A stretch of DNA of 64,000 nucleotides from an uncultured Aquimarina sp. (GTDB lineage Bacteria; Bacteroidota; Bacteroidia; Flavobacteriales; Flavobacteriaceae): NCBI GenBank assembly GCA_947500545.1, contig CANMSO010000001.1, positions 186,001 to 250,000 of the forward strand. The letters run 5' to 3'. Shown piece after piece: positions 36,955 through 46,116 of the stretch. Within the stretch, counting starts at the first letter, position 1; each line of letters opens with the position of its first letter. The notes below the pieces were generated by a model. It worked only from the letters and a program-made list of their open reading frames with translations. It was not told the DNA's origin and made no database searches. The translations under genes were made by a program, and so were the position numbers.

Positions 36955-38268
36955 ATGGGGATTTTTGAGATAGAAGGAGGTCATCAGCTCAAAGGGGAAA
37001 TTACACCTCAAGGAGCAAAAAATGAGGCTCTTCAGATACTTTGTGCTGTATTAGTAACTCCTGAAGAAGTAATAATTTCTAACATTCCTGATATTAGGGA
37101 TGTTAATAAGCTTATTGATATTCTTAGAAATTTGGGAGTTAAAATCAATAAGCTTGAAAAAGGTACATACTCTTTCAAAAGTGATGAGCTAAATTTAGAA
37201 TATTTAGAAAGCGAACAATTTAAGAAGGAAGGAAGTGGTCTTAGAGGTTCTATAATGATTGTTGGCCCTCTTTTGGCCCGATTTGGGAAGGGATATATTC
37301 CTCGCCCTGGAGGGGATAAGATCGGAAGAAGACGTTTGGATACACACTTTGAAGGATTTATAAGCCTAGGTGCAGAATTTAGATATAATAAAGAAGAACG
37401 TTTTTATGGTGTAGAAGCTCCAGAAGGATTAACCGGAACATATATGCTTCTAGATGAAGCTTCTGTAACAGGTACTGCTAATATAGTTATGGCAGCAGTT
37501 CTTGCTAAAGGAACAACTACTATTTATAATGCTGCATGTGAACCTTATCTGCAACAGCTTTGTAAAATGTTGAACTCTATGGGAGCAAAGATTAGTGGAG
37601 TTGGATCTAATCTTTTGACTATAGAAGGTGTTAAAGCATTAGGAGGCTGTAAGCATCGCGTGTTACCAGATATGATAGAAATCGGTTCATGGATTGGTTT
37701 AGCAGCCATGACCAAGAGTGAGATCACTATTAAAGATGTTAGTTGGGAGAATTTAGGAATCATCCCAAATACTTTTAGAAAACTAGGAATCACAATTGAA
37801 CGAGTAGGGGATGATATTTATATTCCAGCTCATAAAAATGGTTATCAGATAGAAAGCTATATAGATGGATCATTTATGACTATTGCTGATGCTCCATGGC
37901 CTGGATTTACACCAGATTTATTAAGTATTGTCTTAGTTATTGCTACGCAAGCCAGAGGAGAAGTAATGGTCCATCAAAAGATGTTTGAGAGCCGCTTATT
38001 CTTCGTCGATAAGCTTATTGACATGGGGGCAAAGATCATTTTATGTGATCCACACAGAGCGACTATTATTGGGCACGATTTTAAGTCTACATTAAAGGCA
38101 ACTACTATGGTATCTCCTGATATTAGAGCAGGAATTTCATTGTTGATCGCGGCACTTAGTGCCAAAGGGACTTCTGTTATTCATAATATTGAGCAGATTG
38201 ATCGCGGATATGAAAATATAGATGAGCGTCTTAGAGCAATTGGAGCCAAAATTATTAGAAAAGAATAA
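36955..38268 (+). CDS. murA: UDP-N-acetylglucosamine 1-carboxyvinyltransferase, Asp-type
   Basis: MurA transfers enolpyruvate from PEP to UDP-GlcNAc, the first committed step of peptidoglycan synthesis. The 437-residue protein is an EPSP-synthase-type inside-out barrel; QGAKNEALQI near the start holds the conserved Lys/Asn. The loop that normally contains the PEP-reactive Cys (PGGC) reads RPGGDKIGRR here, so the fosfomycin target Cys115 position is Asp121 (codon 37315-37317). Asp at this position is known from other bacteria to keep activity and confer fosfomycin resistance. A strong bidirectional terminator follows. Confidence 0.96.
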   Translation: MGIFEIEGGHQLKGEITPQGAKNEALQILCAVLVTPEEVIISNIPDIRDVNKLIDILRNLGVKINKLEKGTYSFKSDELNLEYLESEQFKKEGSGLRGSIMIVGPLLARFGKGYIPRPGGDKIGRRRLDTHFEGFISLGAEFRYNKEERFYGVEAPEGLTGTYMLLDEASVTGTANIVMAAVLAKGTTTIYNAACEPYLQQLCKMLNSMGAKISGVGSNLLTIEGVKALGGCKHRVLPDMIEIGSWIGLAAMTKSEITIKDVSWENLGIIPNTFRKLGITIERVGDDIYIPAHKNGYQIESYIDGSFMTIADAPWPGFTPDLLSIVLVIATQARGEVMVHQKMFESRLFFVDKLIDMGAKIILCDPHRATIIGHDFKSTLKATTMVSPDIRAGISLLIAALSAKGTSVIHNIEQIDRGYENIDERLRAIGAKIIRKE

Positions 38269-38290
38269 TCTAATATATTAATAAGAATTT

Positions 38291-38328
38291 GCAAATGCCT
38301 TTTTGGAACTATCCAAAAAGGCATTTGC
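38291..38328. terminator. long bidirectional hairpin between murA and the patatin gene
   Basis: A perfect 17-pair inverted repeat (38291-38307 with 38312-38328) has a four-base loop ACTA. It sits between convergent genes and is unusually long for a terminator here; only short T stretches flank it. Confidence 0.75.
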
Positions 38329-38329
38329 A

Positions 38330-39187
38330 TTATAATACGTTCTTTAGATAATCTATTGTGGATTTCTTTCCAGAATTAAATAGTTCTGCTTTCTGTTTTT
38401 CTGTAATTCCGAAGTTTGTAGCCGAAATCCCAAAATCATCTATGTTGACTGTGATCTCTTCTTCTTCTTTATTTTTGTAAAAATCCACTTCCTGTGCTTT
38501 CAAAATTGTATTAAAGAGAACTTCTACATATTTCATAATTTCATCATATTTTAAATCAGATACGTTAGTTCCGTAATTACGAAGAAAGAACCCTAGCGTT
38601 TTATTGTAATCGATAAAAGCCGTAATAGGATAATTGTATAGTACACCACCGTCTACATAAATATGATTATCGGGGACTTCATTAGGGAATTTCCATGCTT
38701 CAAAAAATAAAGGAATAGACATAGAAGCTCTAACGCTTTCGGCTACAATAACATTAGGTGTATTTTCATAAGAAAACTCTTTGATTTTGGATGTATTTAG
38801 ATCTGTGGCGAATACTTTTAGTTCTCTATACCCTTCAGTTACCAACTCAGAAAAAGTGATATTCTCATCGCCAGTTTTGTCCTTAATAATTTTTTTTATC
38901 CATTTTAGGAAATATTCACCTTGATATAATCCATATTTAGCGGGTATTCTAAAGGGATCCCAATGATCTTCAAAATCTTTGAAGTTGGTAGCATTCACTA
39001 ATTCTTTGATTTCCTTTGCAGAGCACCTTAAACTTAATAAAGTAGCTATAATTGATCCTGCTGATGTTCCGGCTACGCGTTTGATATTATCTAGCATCTT
39101 TTTTTCTTCTAAAATTTCGATTGCCCCCGCATAGGCAATACCCAAAACTCCACCGCCTTTGAAAACCAAGTTCTCTATATTTCTCAT
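38330..39187 (-). CDS. patatin-like phospholipase
   Basis: The patatin fold uses a Ser-Asp dyad. From the ATG at 39187 the product has 285 residues (MRNIENLVFKGGG), which fits the family start; upstream codons to 39274 add a 29-residue hydrophobic leader without clear signal features. The oxyanion-hole GGGVLGIAYAG (about residues 10-20), nucleophile GTSAGS (about 42-47) and catalytic DGGVLYNYP (about 182-190) are all present. It probably cleaves phospholipids or other acyl esters in the cytosol or at the membrane. It is convergent with murA. Confidence 0.9.
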   Translation of the reverse strand: MRNIENLVFKGGGVLGIAYAGAIEILEEKKMLDNIKRVAGTSAGSIIATLLSLRCSAKEIKELVNATNFKDFEDHWDPFRIPAKYGLYQGEYFLKWIKKIIKDKTGDENITFSELVTEGYRELKVFATDLNTSKIKEFSYENTPNVIVAESVRASMSIPLFFEAWKFPNEVPDNHIYVDGGVLYNYPITAFIDYNKTLGFFLRNYGTNVSDLKYDEIMKYVEVLFNTILKAQEVDFYKNKEEEEITVNIDDFGISATNFGITEKQKAELFNSGKKSTIDYLKNVL

Positions 39188-39425
39188 GGGATAAAAATTG
39201 TTTATACTTATGTATAAAGCTACAAACAATAACATATGTGGATAATACGTAGACCTACGTATTTTTAAAATCAAATGTTGGTGAAGTCAAGGGATATGCG
39301 AACATTTTTTGAAGTTATTAAAGAAGATATTCTAGATGTATTAATAATATAAGGTAGGTGCTTTTTTTGCAATGTACTCCTGTTAAACAGAAAAAATCTA
39401 AATTTTAATTAAATTAAAGAAGGCT

Positions 39426-40277
39426 TCATTCTTCATATCTATGTACGAAGTGATATTCTTCACCATTTGCATAAGTTCCGTATATGGCATTAAAACTTCC
39501 ATTAGCCATACCTTTTTCATCAATCATTCGATTTTGACCATCGTATTCACAAATATAAAACTCTACAAGATGACCACTTGGAGTACGAATATCCTTTTTT
39601 ATAAGGTTTTCCTTGTTGTCATACTCCATTTTAATGTGATATTCATTTTCTCCCGATCTAAAATCGCGATATATTTCTTTCGTGATTAAACCTTTTTCAA
39701 TTTCATATTGGTGTTCTGATAATAAATTGTTGCTCTCATTAAGTTCTTCTACTCTTACTAATAAGTTCAAATTATTATAAGTTTCTTTTCTGGTTAGAAC
39801 ATGTTTATTTTTTCCGTCATAAAACTTAATTTCACTGCAATTAGTTTCAGAATTATATTTGGCAAACTGACTTTCAAGTAATTCACCATTTTGATAAAAC
39901 TTGTTCGCATAGTTTTGGCCGTCATTTTCTTGTATGAGCTTTTGGATTTCTTCTCCATCCTGATACGTTGTTTTTGTAAAACCCATTTCAGAAAATTCTG
40001 TTGTAATTTTTTCATAAAGATGCTCACCAAAGAAAAAATTGCGTTCTATGTTTTCTCCGTTGTCGTTATATACTTGCTCTAAACGGTTCAATTCGACATT
40101 ATCACTTATATCAATCTCCTCTATGAGTAGTCCGGATTCATTATAACGAATTTTTTTTTCGGCAGGGGGATTAGCTTGGTAATCTTTATAATATAATACC
40201 TGGCCCTGAGCATTGTATTGCTCTTCGTAAACTAGAACCTCTTGATCTTCTACAATTTTGTATGTAAACCTTTTCAT
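39426..40277 (-). CDS. YD-repeat/MORN-like strand-repeat protein of unknown function
   Basis: The 283-residue protein has no signal peptide. It consists of repeated short beta-hairpin units of about 20-25 residues with recurrent Tyr/Asn-Gly and Glu/Lys positions (EEQYNAQGQVLYYKDY, ENDGQNYANKFYQNGELL, EYDGQNRMIDEK). These resemble the YD or MORN-type repeats found in toxin shells and cell-surface proteins, but nothing like a toxin domain is attached. I do not recognise a named family. It has AT-rich flanks of 150-200 bp and no operon partner. Confidence 0.75.
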   Translation of the reverse strand: MKRFTYKIVEDQEVLVYEEQYNAQGQVLYYKDYQANPPAEKKIRYNESGLLIEEIDISDNVELNRLEQVYNDNGENIERNFFFGEHLYEKITTEFSEMGFTKTTYQDGEEIQKLIQENDGQNYANKFYQNGELLESQFAKYNSETNCSEIKFYDGKNKHVLTRKETYNNLNLLVRVEELNESNNLLSEHQYEIEKGLITKEIYRDFRSGENEYHIKMEYDNKENLIKKDIRTPSGHLVEFYICEYDGQNRMIDEKGMANGSFNAIYGTYANGEEYHFVHRYEE

Positions 40278-40484
40278 AGTATAAATGTGCCCTTTTTAAC
40301 AATACTAAACTACACAAATTATTTAGTTATTCATTTTTACACAGTTTTCATAATGAATAATGGATGAATAATTAATGAATGATATATATGGACATATTGA
40401 AAAACAGAATGGGTCAAGATGAAAAATAACAAAAAAGCCAAAGAAACTATCGGGCCTATTTCTTTTAAATGTTTTTATGATGAT

Positions 40485-42644
40485 TCAACTTAATTCAAGA
40501 GGCAAAGAACGTAATCTTTTTCCTGTCAACCTGAATACGGCATTGGCCACGGCTGCTCCAATTGGTCCCATTGGAGGTTCGCCTACAGCACCTGGAGCAT
40601 TAGCATTTTCTAAAATAACAACATCAATATCTTTAGGAGCATGTTTCATTAAAGCCATTTTATAAGGCCCATAAATCACCGGGCGAAGCTGACCATCTTC
40701 AACATACATTCTTTCATAAATAGAAGCGCTTATTCCCATGATAATTGATCCTTCACACTGTGCTCTAACCTGATCTGGATTGACCGCAATACCAGGATCA
40801 ATAGCGCAAGTTACTTTATGGATTTTAATCTGATTGTTTTCGATTGAAACTTCGGCAACGTGTGCACAAGGAGTATTTGCATCTGTAGACGCTGCAAACC
40901 CCATTGCTCGGCCATTAGTAACCCCATCTTTCCAGTTGGCCTTATTACTAGCAGCTTTAATAACCTCTTTTAACCTATGCCCCCTTTCATCATCTTGGAT
41001 TTGATCTAATCTAAATTGAACAGGGTCTTTTCCTGTTTTAATAGCCAATTCATCTAAAAAACTTTCTATGGCGAAGGTATTAGCCAATAAGCCTAAACTT
41101 CTCCACCAACTTGTTGCAAAAGGAAGTTTTACTCGCCAGGAAATTGCTCTGTAATTTGGTATCTTTCCGTATTGAATCATACCCCCGCGCCAAGCTCCAA
41201 CATCTGCTCCAATGATGTTAAATGCAATTTTTGGAACTAAAGGAGACCCAAACATAACATCACCACTGGATACATTATGTTCAATAGCTTCAATAGAACC
41301 ATCACTTTTAAGTTTTGCTTTAAGAACATGATGAGTTGGAGGGCGAAAAGTATCGTTTTGAAATTCTTCCTTTCTATCAAAAAAACATTTTACAGGTTTT
41401 CCCACAGCCTTGGACAAAATAGCAGCTTGAATAGCATTGGGTGTATGCAAACGTCTTCCAAAACCACCACCTAAGTATGTTGGGATAATATTTACTTGTT
41501 CTTCATCAAAACCTAAACGGTCGGCAACTTCTTTTCTAGAGAAGTTTATTACTTGTGTAGACATCATAATAGTAGCTTTATTCTCTTCTACACTTGCAAC
41601 AGCCCCATTTGGTTCTATTTGTGCATGTGCACCAATAGGGCTTGTATATTCTTGAGTTATTATTCCTTCATCATCTTCTAAAATACTTTTGGCTTTTCCT
41701 TCCTTTTGGATAACAATAGGTTCACCATTGCCAACCTTTATCATATCCTCAATATCTTTGGTTTGCCATGTTTTTTCAATATCCCAATTAACTTGAATAG
41801 CTTTTTTCGCATTTTCTGCTTCCATACGTGATTTTGCAACTACACCAACAAAATCTTTTTCTTTTACCACTTTTATAACACCAGGCATATTTTCTGCCTT
41901 TGAAGTATCTGAGTCAATATATTTAGCTCCTATAGATGATGGTCTTACAACAGCACCAAATAGCATACCTGGCATGGTGGCGTCCATTCCAAAGATTGGG
42001 GCTCCAAAGACTTTATCTTTTAGATCAATTCGAGGAATTGGTTTTCCAATAAATTTATAATCTTTAAGGTTCTTTAATTCTGGTGTATCAGGAATCTCCC
42101 AATCTGTTACATCTTTTACAGCCTCTGCATATGATAGTGTTTTTCCACCCCCAGATATAATACCATCTCTAACTGACAACGTCGTAATATCAACCTCCAG
42201 TTTTTTAGCAGCCTCTCCTTTTATCATTTCTCTCATTGTGGCTGCTAGTTCTCTAAGTGGTTGCCATAGCCCAGAAACAGAAGTACTACCTCCAGTACTA
42301 AAACTATCAATATTGCCAGTGGCTGTTGCAGCATGAATTACCTTCATTTGTTGTATAGAAACTTCTAATTCATCGGCGGCTATTTGCGCAAGCCCGGTAA
42401 ATGTTCCTTGTCCCATTTCTACTTTGGGACAGTGAAAAATAATGTTATTTTCTGCAGTGGTTTCGAACCAAATAATGGGAGTTTTTGTGTTTCCCATATA
42501 TGGAGTATCGGCAGTATTAGCCATTCCCGCAATAGATCTTCTAATTGAGTTTCTAAATAAATAAGTTCCTATGGCTAAGGTTCCTACCGTGCCTAAAGTT
42601 CCTCGAACTATAAATTTACGTCTTGAAATCTTTTTCTTGCTCAT
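40485..42644 (-). CDS. molybdopterin-binding subunit of a second molybdenum hydroxylase (IorB-like)
   Basis: This 719-residue large subunit has a Tat-type signal (SRRKFIVRGTLGTVGTLAIG) and the Moco-binding regions. It carries LGGGFGRRLHTPNA (about residues 372-385) and the C-terminal GAVGEPPMGPIGAAVANA with the catalytic Glu near 695. It is the distal gene of a second locus, 4 bp after the [2Fe-2S] subunit, which itself lies downstream of a cytochrome gene. It is a paralogue, not a copy, of the 31.9-34.0 kb subunit. Substrates of IorB enzymes include aldehydes and N-heterocycles; which one applies here is unknown. Confidence 0.93.
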   Translation of the reverse strand: MSKKKISRRKFIVRGTLGTVGTLAIGTYLFRNSIRRSIAGMANTADTPYMGNTKTPIIWFETTAENNIIFHCPKVEMGQGTFTGLAQIAADELEVSIQQMKVIHAATATGNIDSFSTGGSTSVSGLWQPLRELAATMREMIKGEAAKKLEVDITTLSVRDGIISGGGKTLSYAEAVKDVTDWEIPDTPELKNLKDYKFIGKPIPRIDLKDKVFGAPIFGMDATMPGMLFGAVVRPSSIGAKYIDSDTSKAENMPGVIKVVKEKDFVGVVAKSRMEAENAKKAIQVNWDIEKTWQTKDIEDMIKVGNGEPIVIQKEGKAKSILEDDEGIITQEYTSPIGAHAQIEPNGAVASVEENKATIMMSTQVINFSRKEVADRLGFDEEQVNIIPTYLGGGFGRRLHTPNAIQAAILSKAVGKPVKCFFDRKEEFQNDTFRPPTHHVLKAKLKSDGSIEAIEHNVSSGDVMFGSPLVPKIAFNIIGADVGAWRGGMIQYGKIPNYRAISWRVKLPFATSWWRSLGLLANTFAIESFLDELAIKTGKDPVQFRLDQIQDDERGHRLKEVIKAASNKANWKDGVTNGRAMGFAASTDANTPCAHVAEVSIENNQIKIHKVTCAIDPGIAVNPDQVRAQCEGSIIMGISASIYERMYVEDGQLRPVIYGPYKMALMKHAPKDIDVVILENANAPGAVGEPPMGPIGAAVANAVFRLTGKRLRSLPLELS

Positions 42645-42648
42645 AACC

Positions 42649-43131
42649 TTAGGAGTTTAGGGGATTAGAGGAATCATTTGTTAATGCCGCAGCCCGATGA
42701 ATGGCTTTTCGCATTCTATAATAAGTAGCACACCTGCATACATTAATAATGTTATTGTCGATATCCTGATCTGTTGGGTTAGGAATTTTTTCTAACATAG
42801 CAGCGGTAGCCATCATAAAACCAGGCTGACAATAGCCACACTGCGGTACAATTTCTTCTATCCAAGCCTGTTGAACCGGATGAGGGTTTTCTTCTGTTCC
42901 CAAACCTTCTATAGTCGTAACCGTTTTACCTTCTGCAAACTTTACTGCGTATGAACATGAGCGCACGGCTTCGCCATCTATATGGACGGTGCATGCACCA
43001 CAGGCAGCTTTACCGCATCCAAATTTGGTTCCTTTAAGATTTAAAATATCTCTGATAACCCAAAGTAGCGGAGTGTTTTCATCTACTTCGATAGTTTTTG
43101 CAAGTCCATTGATGTTGAATGATATTTTCAT
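42649..43131 (-). CDS. [2Fe-2S] subunit of the second molybdenum hydroxylase
   Basis: The 160-residue electron-transfer subunit has two cluster-binding sets: FGCGKAACGACTVHIDG with RSC (about residues 38-61), and CGYCQPG with NVCRCATYYRM (about 98-137). Its C-terminal tail is polar. It lies 4 bp before the large subunit, and after the dihaem protein gene with a 26-bp gap. The order cytochrome - FeS - Moco is typical of periplasmic IorAB-type enzymes that pass electrons to a c-type cytochrome. Confidence 0.93.
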   Translation of the reverse strand: MKISFNINGLAKTIEVDENTPLLWVIRDILNLKGTKFGCGKAACGACTVHIDGEAVRSCSYAVKFAEGKTVTTIEGLGTEENPHPVQQAWIEEIVPQCGYCQPGFMMATAAMLEKIPNPTDQDIDNNIINVCRCATYYRMRKAIHRAAALTNDSSNPLNS

Positions 43132-43157
43132 AGTTAGACGATTGTTTGTGTTTTTAA

Positions 43158-43778
43158 TTATTCCCTTGGGATTATAGCTCCGTTTTCAAACCACTCTTTT
43201 ACAGCTGCGATATACTCATCTTTTGGAATGGGAGGTTTTTCTCTAGGGATACCTTCAGCGTTTACTCCAGGATTCCATGCCCAAAGTACTAAAGCATGTT
43301 CTGTTAAATGATGCATTACTTGTTCATGTGTGCGATTTCCGTTTTTTGTTTTATCTAACATCGAACGAGCAATTTCGATTCTACTTAAGCCTTCCCATTT
43401 CATACTTGCTGGAGCAAGAGACCATTCTGGTGCCCCGGGTACTCCAGAATAGTCATTATTTTCATTCTGATGACAGGTAATACATTTCACAGCTGGAACC
43501 CCATGATTTGATGCACCTCGTTGTATTCCGAATAGGTGTTTATGACTGTCTTCTCCTTGTTTTGGATAATTATCTGATGGATGACAATTGACACAGCGTT
43601 TATGAGATAAAACGTCCATCATTTTATTGAAAGCTTCATCCGAATTAGTTTTTTCGGTATTTGTTGAAGTCAGTTTCTTATAATCTGAAGTTTTAGGATT
43701 GGAGTATGTTACTCCAACACTAATTACGACAGAGATGATTAATAATAACACAGAGTAACCTAAATGCTTTTTCTTCAT
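43158..43778 (-). CDS. periplasmic dihaem cytochrome c associated with the molybdenum hydroxylase
   Basis: The 206-residue protein has an N-terminal signal or anchor helix (about residues 7-25) and two CxxCH haem-binding motifs, RCVNCHP (about 58-64) and KCITCHQ (about 97-103). Additional His/Met ligands are likely in HKHLFG and MKWEGL. It is the first gene of the cytochrome-FeS-Moco operon, so it is the probable electron acceptor for the hydroxylase. The first hydroxylase locus at 31-35 kb has no such partner. The reaction served is unknown. Confidence 0.9.
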   Translation of the reverse strand: MKKKHLGYSVLLLIISVVISVGVTYSNPKTSDYKKLTSTNTEKTNSDEAFNKMMDVLSHKRCVNCHPSDNYPKQGEDSHKHLFGIQRGASNHGVPAVKCITCHQNENNDYSGVPGAPEWSLAPASMKWEGLSRIEIARSMLDKTKNGNRTHEQVMHHLTEHALVLWAWNPGVNAEGIPREKPPIPKDEYIAAVKEWFENGAIIPRE

Positions 43779-44002
43779 TTGTAGAGATTTTGGTAAAATG
43801 ATATACCATAAGTCTGTATTTGCTTATGGTATTTGTGTGATTCTTAAATTTACAACTTTTTATTTTTCTGGAAAAGAAGCCTTTATGCAGTTTATGCCAC
43901 ATGAGCGTATCATTTTTCCAAGTTGGGGCTAAGAATTCATTTATTTGATAATTTTTGGCAAAGTTTATGATTTAAAATTATAATGTAAACCATTAAGAAC
44001 CT

Positions 44003-44010
44003 TACATTTG
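44003..44010 (+). promoter_or_regulatory. -7 promoter element upstream of the small export protein
   Basis: TACATTTG is an exact -7 consensus match, 24 bp before the GTG start. No exact -33 TTTG at the expected distance. Confidence 0.4.
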
Positions 44011-44033
44011 CAAATCCTAAGAAAAAAAAGTTT

Positions 44034-44492
44034 GTGATTCAAGATATTATAATTGCTGTTTTATGGAGTATTTCTCCTTTTGGAGAAGCTAAGGTCGGGA
44101 TCCCTTATGGTATGTTTAGTGGTCTAAATATCTATTTGGTATTTGCTATATGCTTTGTTGCTAATGTATTGGTTTTTCCTTTAATGATTTTTTTCTTGGA
44201 AAAGATTAATGACTACTTGCTTCGATGGAATTGGTATAAAAAAGCCGCTATATATGTTGCGCGAAAAGCTAAGGTAGGTTCAGGTAATAAGATAGAAAAG
44301 TATGGTTTCTGGGGTCTTCTTTTATTTGTTATGATCCCTCTTCCGGGAACTGGAGTATATGCAGGTAGTATTGCCACCTATTTATTTAAAATTAAAAAAA
44401 GAAAGGCATTTGTAGCAAATACAATAGGTATTTTCTTCTCTTCAGTTATTGTTTGGGCTACTACTTTACTTACTATGCAAGGAATTGCTTAA
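44034..44492 (+). CDS. small multidrug-export-family membrane protein
   Basis: This 152-residue inner-membrane protein is of the Sm_multidrug_ex type. The start is a GTG at 44034, which gives MIQDIIIAVLWSISPFGEAKVGIP. It has about four hydrophobic segments and the conserved FGEAKVGIPYG (about residues 17-27) and MIPLPGTGVYAGSIATYL (about 101-118) segments. The name comes from the family, and no transport assay supports a drug substrate. It is flanked by the cytochrome gene (divergent) and the STAS-like hypothetical (convergent). Confidence 0.85.
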   Translation: MIQDIIIAVLWSISPFGEAKVGIPYGMFSGLNIYLVFAICFVANVLVFPLMIFFLEKINDYLLRWNWYKKAAIYVARKAKVGSGNKIEKYGFWGLLLFVMIPLPGTGVYAGSIATYLFKIKKRKAFVANTIGIFFSSVIVWATTLLTMQGIA

Positions 44493-44532
44493 TAATATTG
44501 AAAATGTTCTTCTTGTAATTCTTATTTATGAA

Positions 44533-44964
44533 TTAAGCTGCATTTTCTTTTGTTTTAGATGGGTTTTTTGCCCAAGAAATTGCTTCTGTAAGATTATCGA
44601 AACTTCTTAATTTACCTCGTAAAAACAGTTTTTCTAGAAGAGAATTCAATATTCCTTTAGGTGTGTAGCTAACAATACCATATCCTTTTAATGAATAACT
44701 GTGTTTAAAAAAATTTAGCCAATCACTTGGGATTACAGAGTATGGATGAATGCGATTAGATATATATACAAGATCTTCTCCATTTTGATCATAAAGATCA
44801 CTTATTTCTTCAACCACAGCTTTGGCATGGTCTTTCCACGAAAAAACTACATCTTTATTAATTTCTCCTACTACAAAATTCTCAAAGAGATAAAAATTAC
44901 CGTAAGAGTAATTCAATTCCTGTATAGCCTCTTGATAAAGGGGAGTATTTTTTATACTTTCCAT
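44533..44964 (-). CDS. hypothetical STAS/SpoIIAA-like protein
   Basis: This 143-residue cytosolic protein has no signal peptide. The alternating strands and helices (FYLFENFVVGEIN, HAKAVVEEISDLY, VYISNRIH, YGIVSYT) suggest an SpoIIAA/STAS-like alpha/beta fold as seen in flavobacterial proteins of this size. The C-terminus is a short charged tail. I do not recognise a named family with certainty. It has no operon partner; the small export protein ends 40 bp to its left and is convergent. Confidence 0.7.
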   Translation of the reverse strand: MESIKNTPLYQEAIQELNYSYGNFYLFENFVVGEINKDVVFSWKDHAKAVVEEISDLYDQNGEDLVYISNRIHPYSVIPSDWLNFFKHSYSLKGYGIVSYTPKGILNSLLEKLFLRGKLRSFDNLTEAISWAKNPSKTKENAA

Positions 44965-45137
44965 AAAACAAAAATAGTAAGGGTAAGCCGATGTTCATGA
45001 TTTGGGAGGTAAAATATAGTAAATAAATCGGTGAATTGAAATAATTAACGTTATTCGGTTTGTAATTTTATACTAAACATCAAGAATAGAAAAACTGTAG
45101 TGTAAAGGTTAATTACGCTCATTTTTTTGTTTTAAGT

Positions 45138-46007
45138 CTATTTTTTTTTGGGATTTAGATATCTTCTTAGAATTCCTCCTTTTATTCTGTTTACATCATA
45201 TTCCATTATGAATGCATCTGGATCTATAGCATCTATGATCCTGTTTATTTTCGTAATTTCAAATCGGTTAATGACTGTATGAATAACCTCAAAATCTTTG
45301 GTCATACCATTCTTTCCGTATCCATTAACACCTTTAAAAACAGTCATTCCAGCTCCTAGTTGTTCTGTGATCGCTTTTTTAATGGCTTCATATTTTTTGG
45401 AGACAATCATGATCCCAATAAAGTCTTCAAAACCTTCAATAATAAGATCTGTTACTTTTGCTGTGATTAAGAAGGTTAATATAGAATACATTGCCGTTTC
45501 TTTGGAAACGATGATGGCGGTGATAGAGAATAATACAAAATTGAAAAGAAGAATAACTTTTCCGATACTGATCCCAAATGTATTATTGATATATATACCT
45601 AGTATTTCTGAACCATCTAGAACTGCACCATTTTTAATTGTAATTCCTATTCCTAACCCCAAAAATAGACCACCAAAAATTGAGGTAAGTAGTTTGTCAT
45701 TGGTGACTGTGTCAAAAGTTTCTAAATGTATTGAAGCCGCTAATCCTAAAATTGCCAAAATTGATTTGAAAACCATTGCTTTAGAAATATAGAAGTATGC
45801 TAGTATTAAAAACGGTATACTTAGTACAACCAAAACTAATGAAATGTTAAGGTGTAGTGTTGAATTTATTAGAATCGCAATTCCTGTAACACCACCGTCT
45901 AAAAAACCATTTGGAAGAAGATAGGCTTTTAGACCAATACTAGCCAAAATAACTCCAACAGCGATCTGAAAATACTCCGATAACCTTGAAATTGAAGTAG
46001 TGTTCAT
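45138..46007 (-). CDS. YitT-family membrane protein with DUF2179 domain
   Basis: This 289-residue protein has five or six N-terminal transmembrane helices (about residues 10-195, with LLPNGFLDGGVTGIAILI and GLGIGITIKNGAVLDGSEIL). A cytosolic DUF2179 domain (about 215-285) carries LGAGMTVFKGVNGYGKNG and DPDAFIMEYDVNRIKGGILR. YitT proteins are widespread and their transport or signalling role is unsettled; the DUF2179 domain resembles a ligand-binding fold. It stands alone, between a short hypothetical and the DUF3298-like lipoprotein. Confidence 0.9.
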   Translation of the reverse strand: MNTTSISRLSEYFQIAVGVILASIGLKAYLLPNGFLDGGVTGIAILINSTLHLNISLVLVVLSIPFLILAYFYISKAMVFKSILAILGLAASIHLETFDTVTNDKLLTSIFGGLFLGLGIGITIKNGAVLDGSEILGIYINNTFGISIGKVILLFNFVLFSITAIIVSKETAMYSILTFLITAKVTDLIIEGFEDFIGIMIVSKKYEAIKKAITEQLGAGMTVFKGVNGYGKNGMTKDFEVIHTVINRFEITKINRIIDAIDPDAFIMEYDVNRIKGGILRRYLNPKKK

Positions 46008-46116
46008 TTTTTAATTTTTGTTGTTGGCTAATTTTATAAGGGTACAAGTCTTAATGAGCAGCACAAACTTGTACCCGATATAAACAAATCAATCAAAAAA
46101 TGCTATTATGATCATC

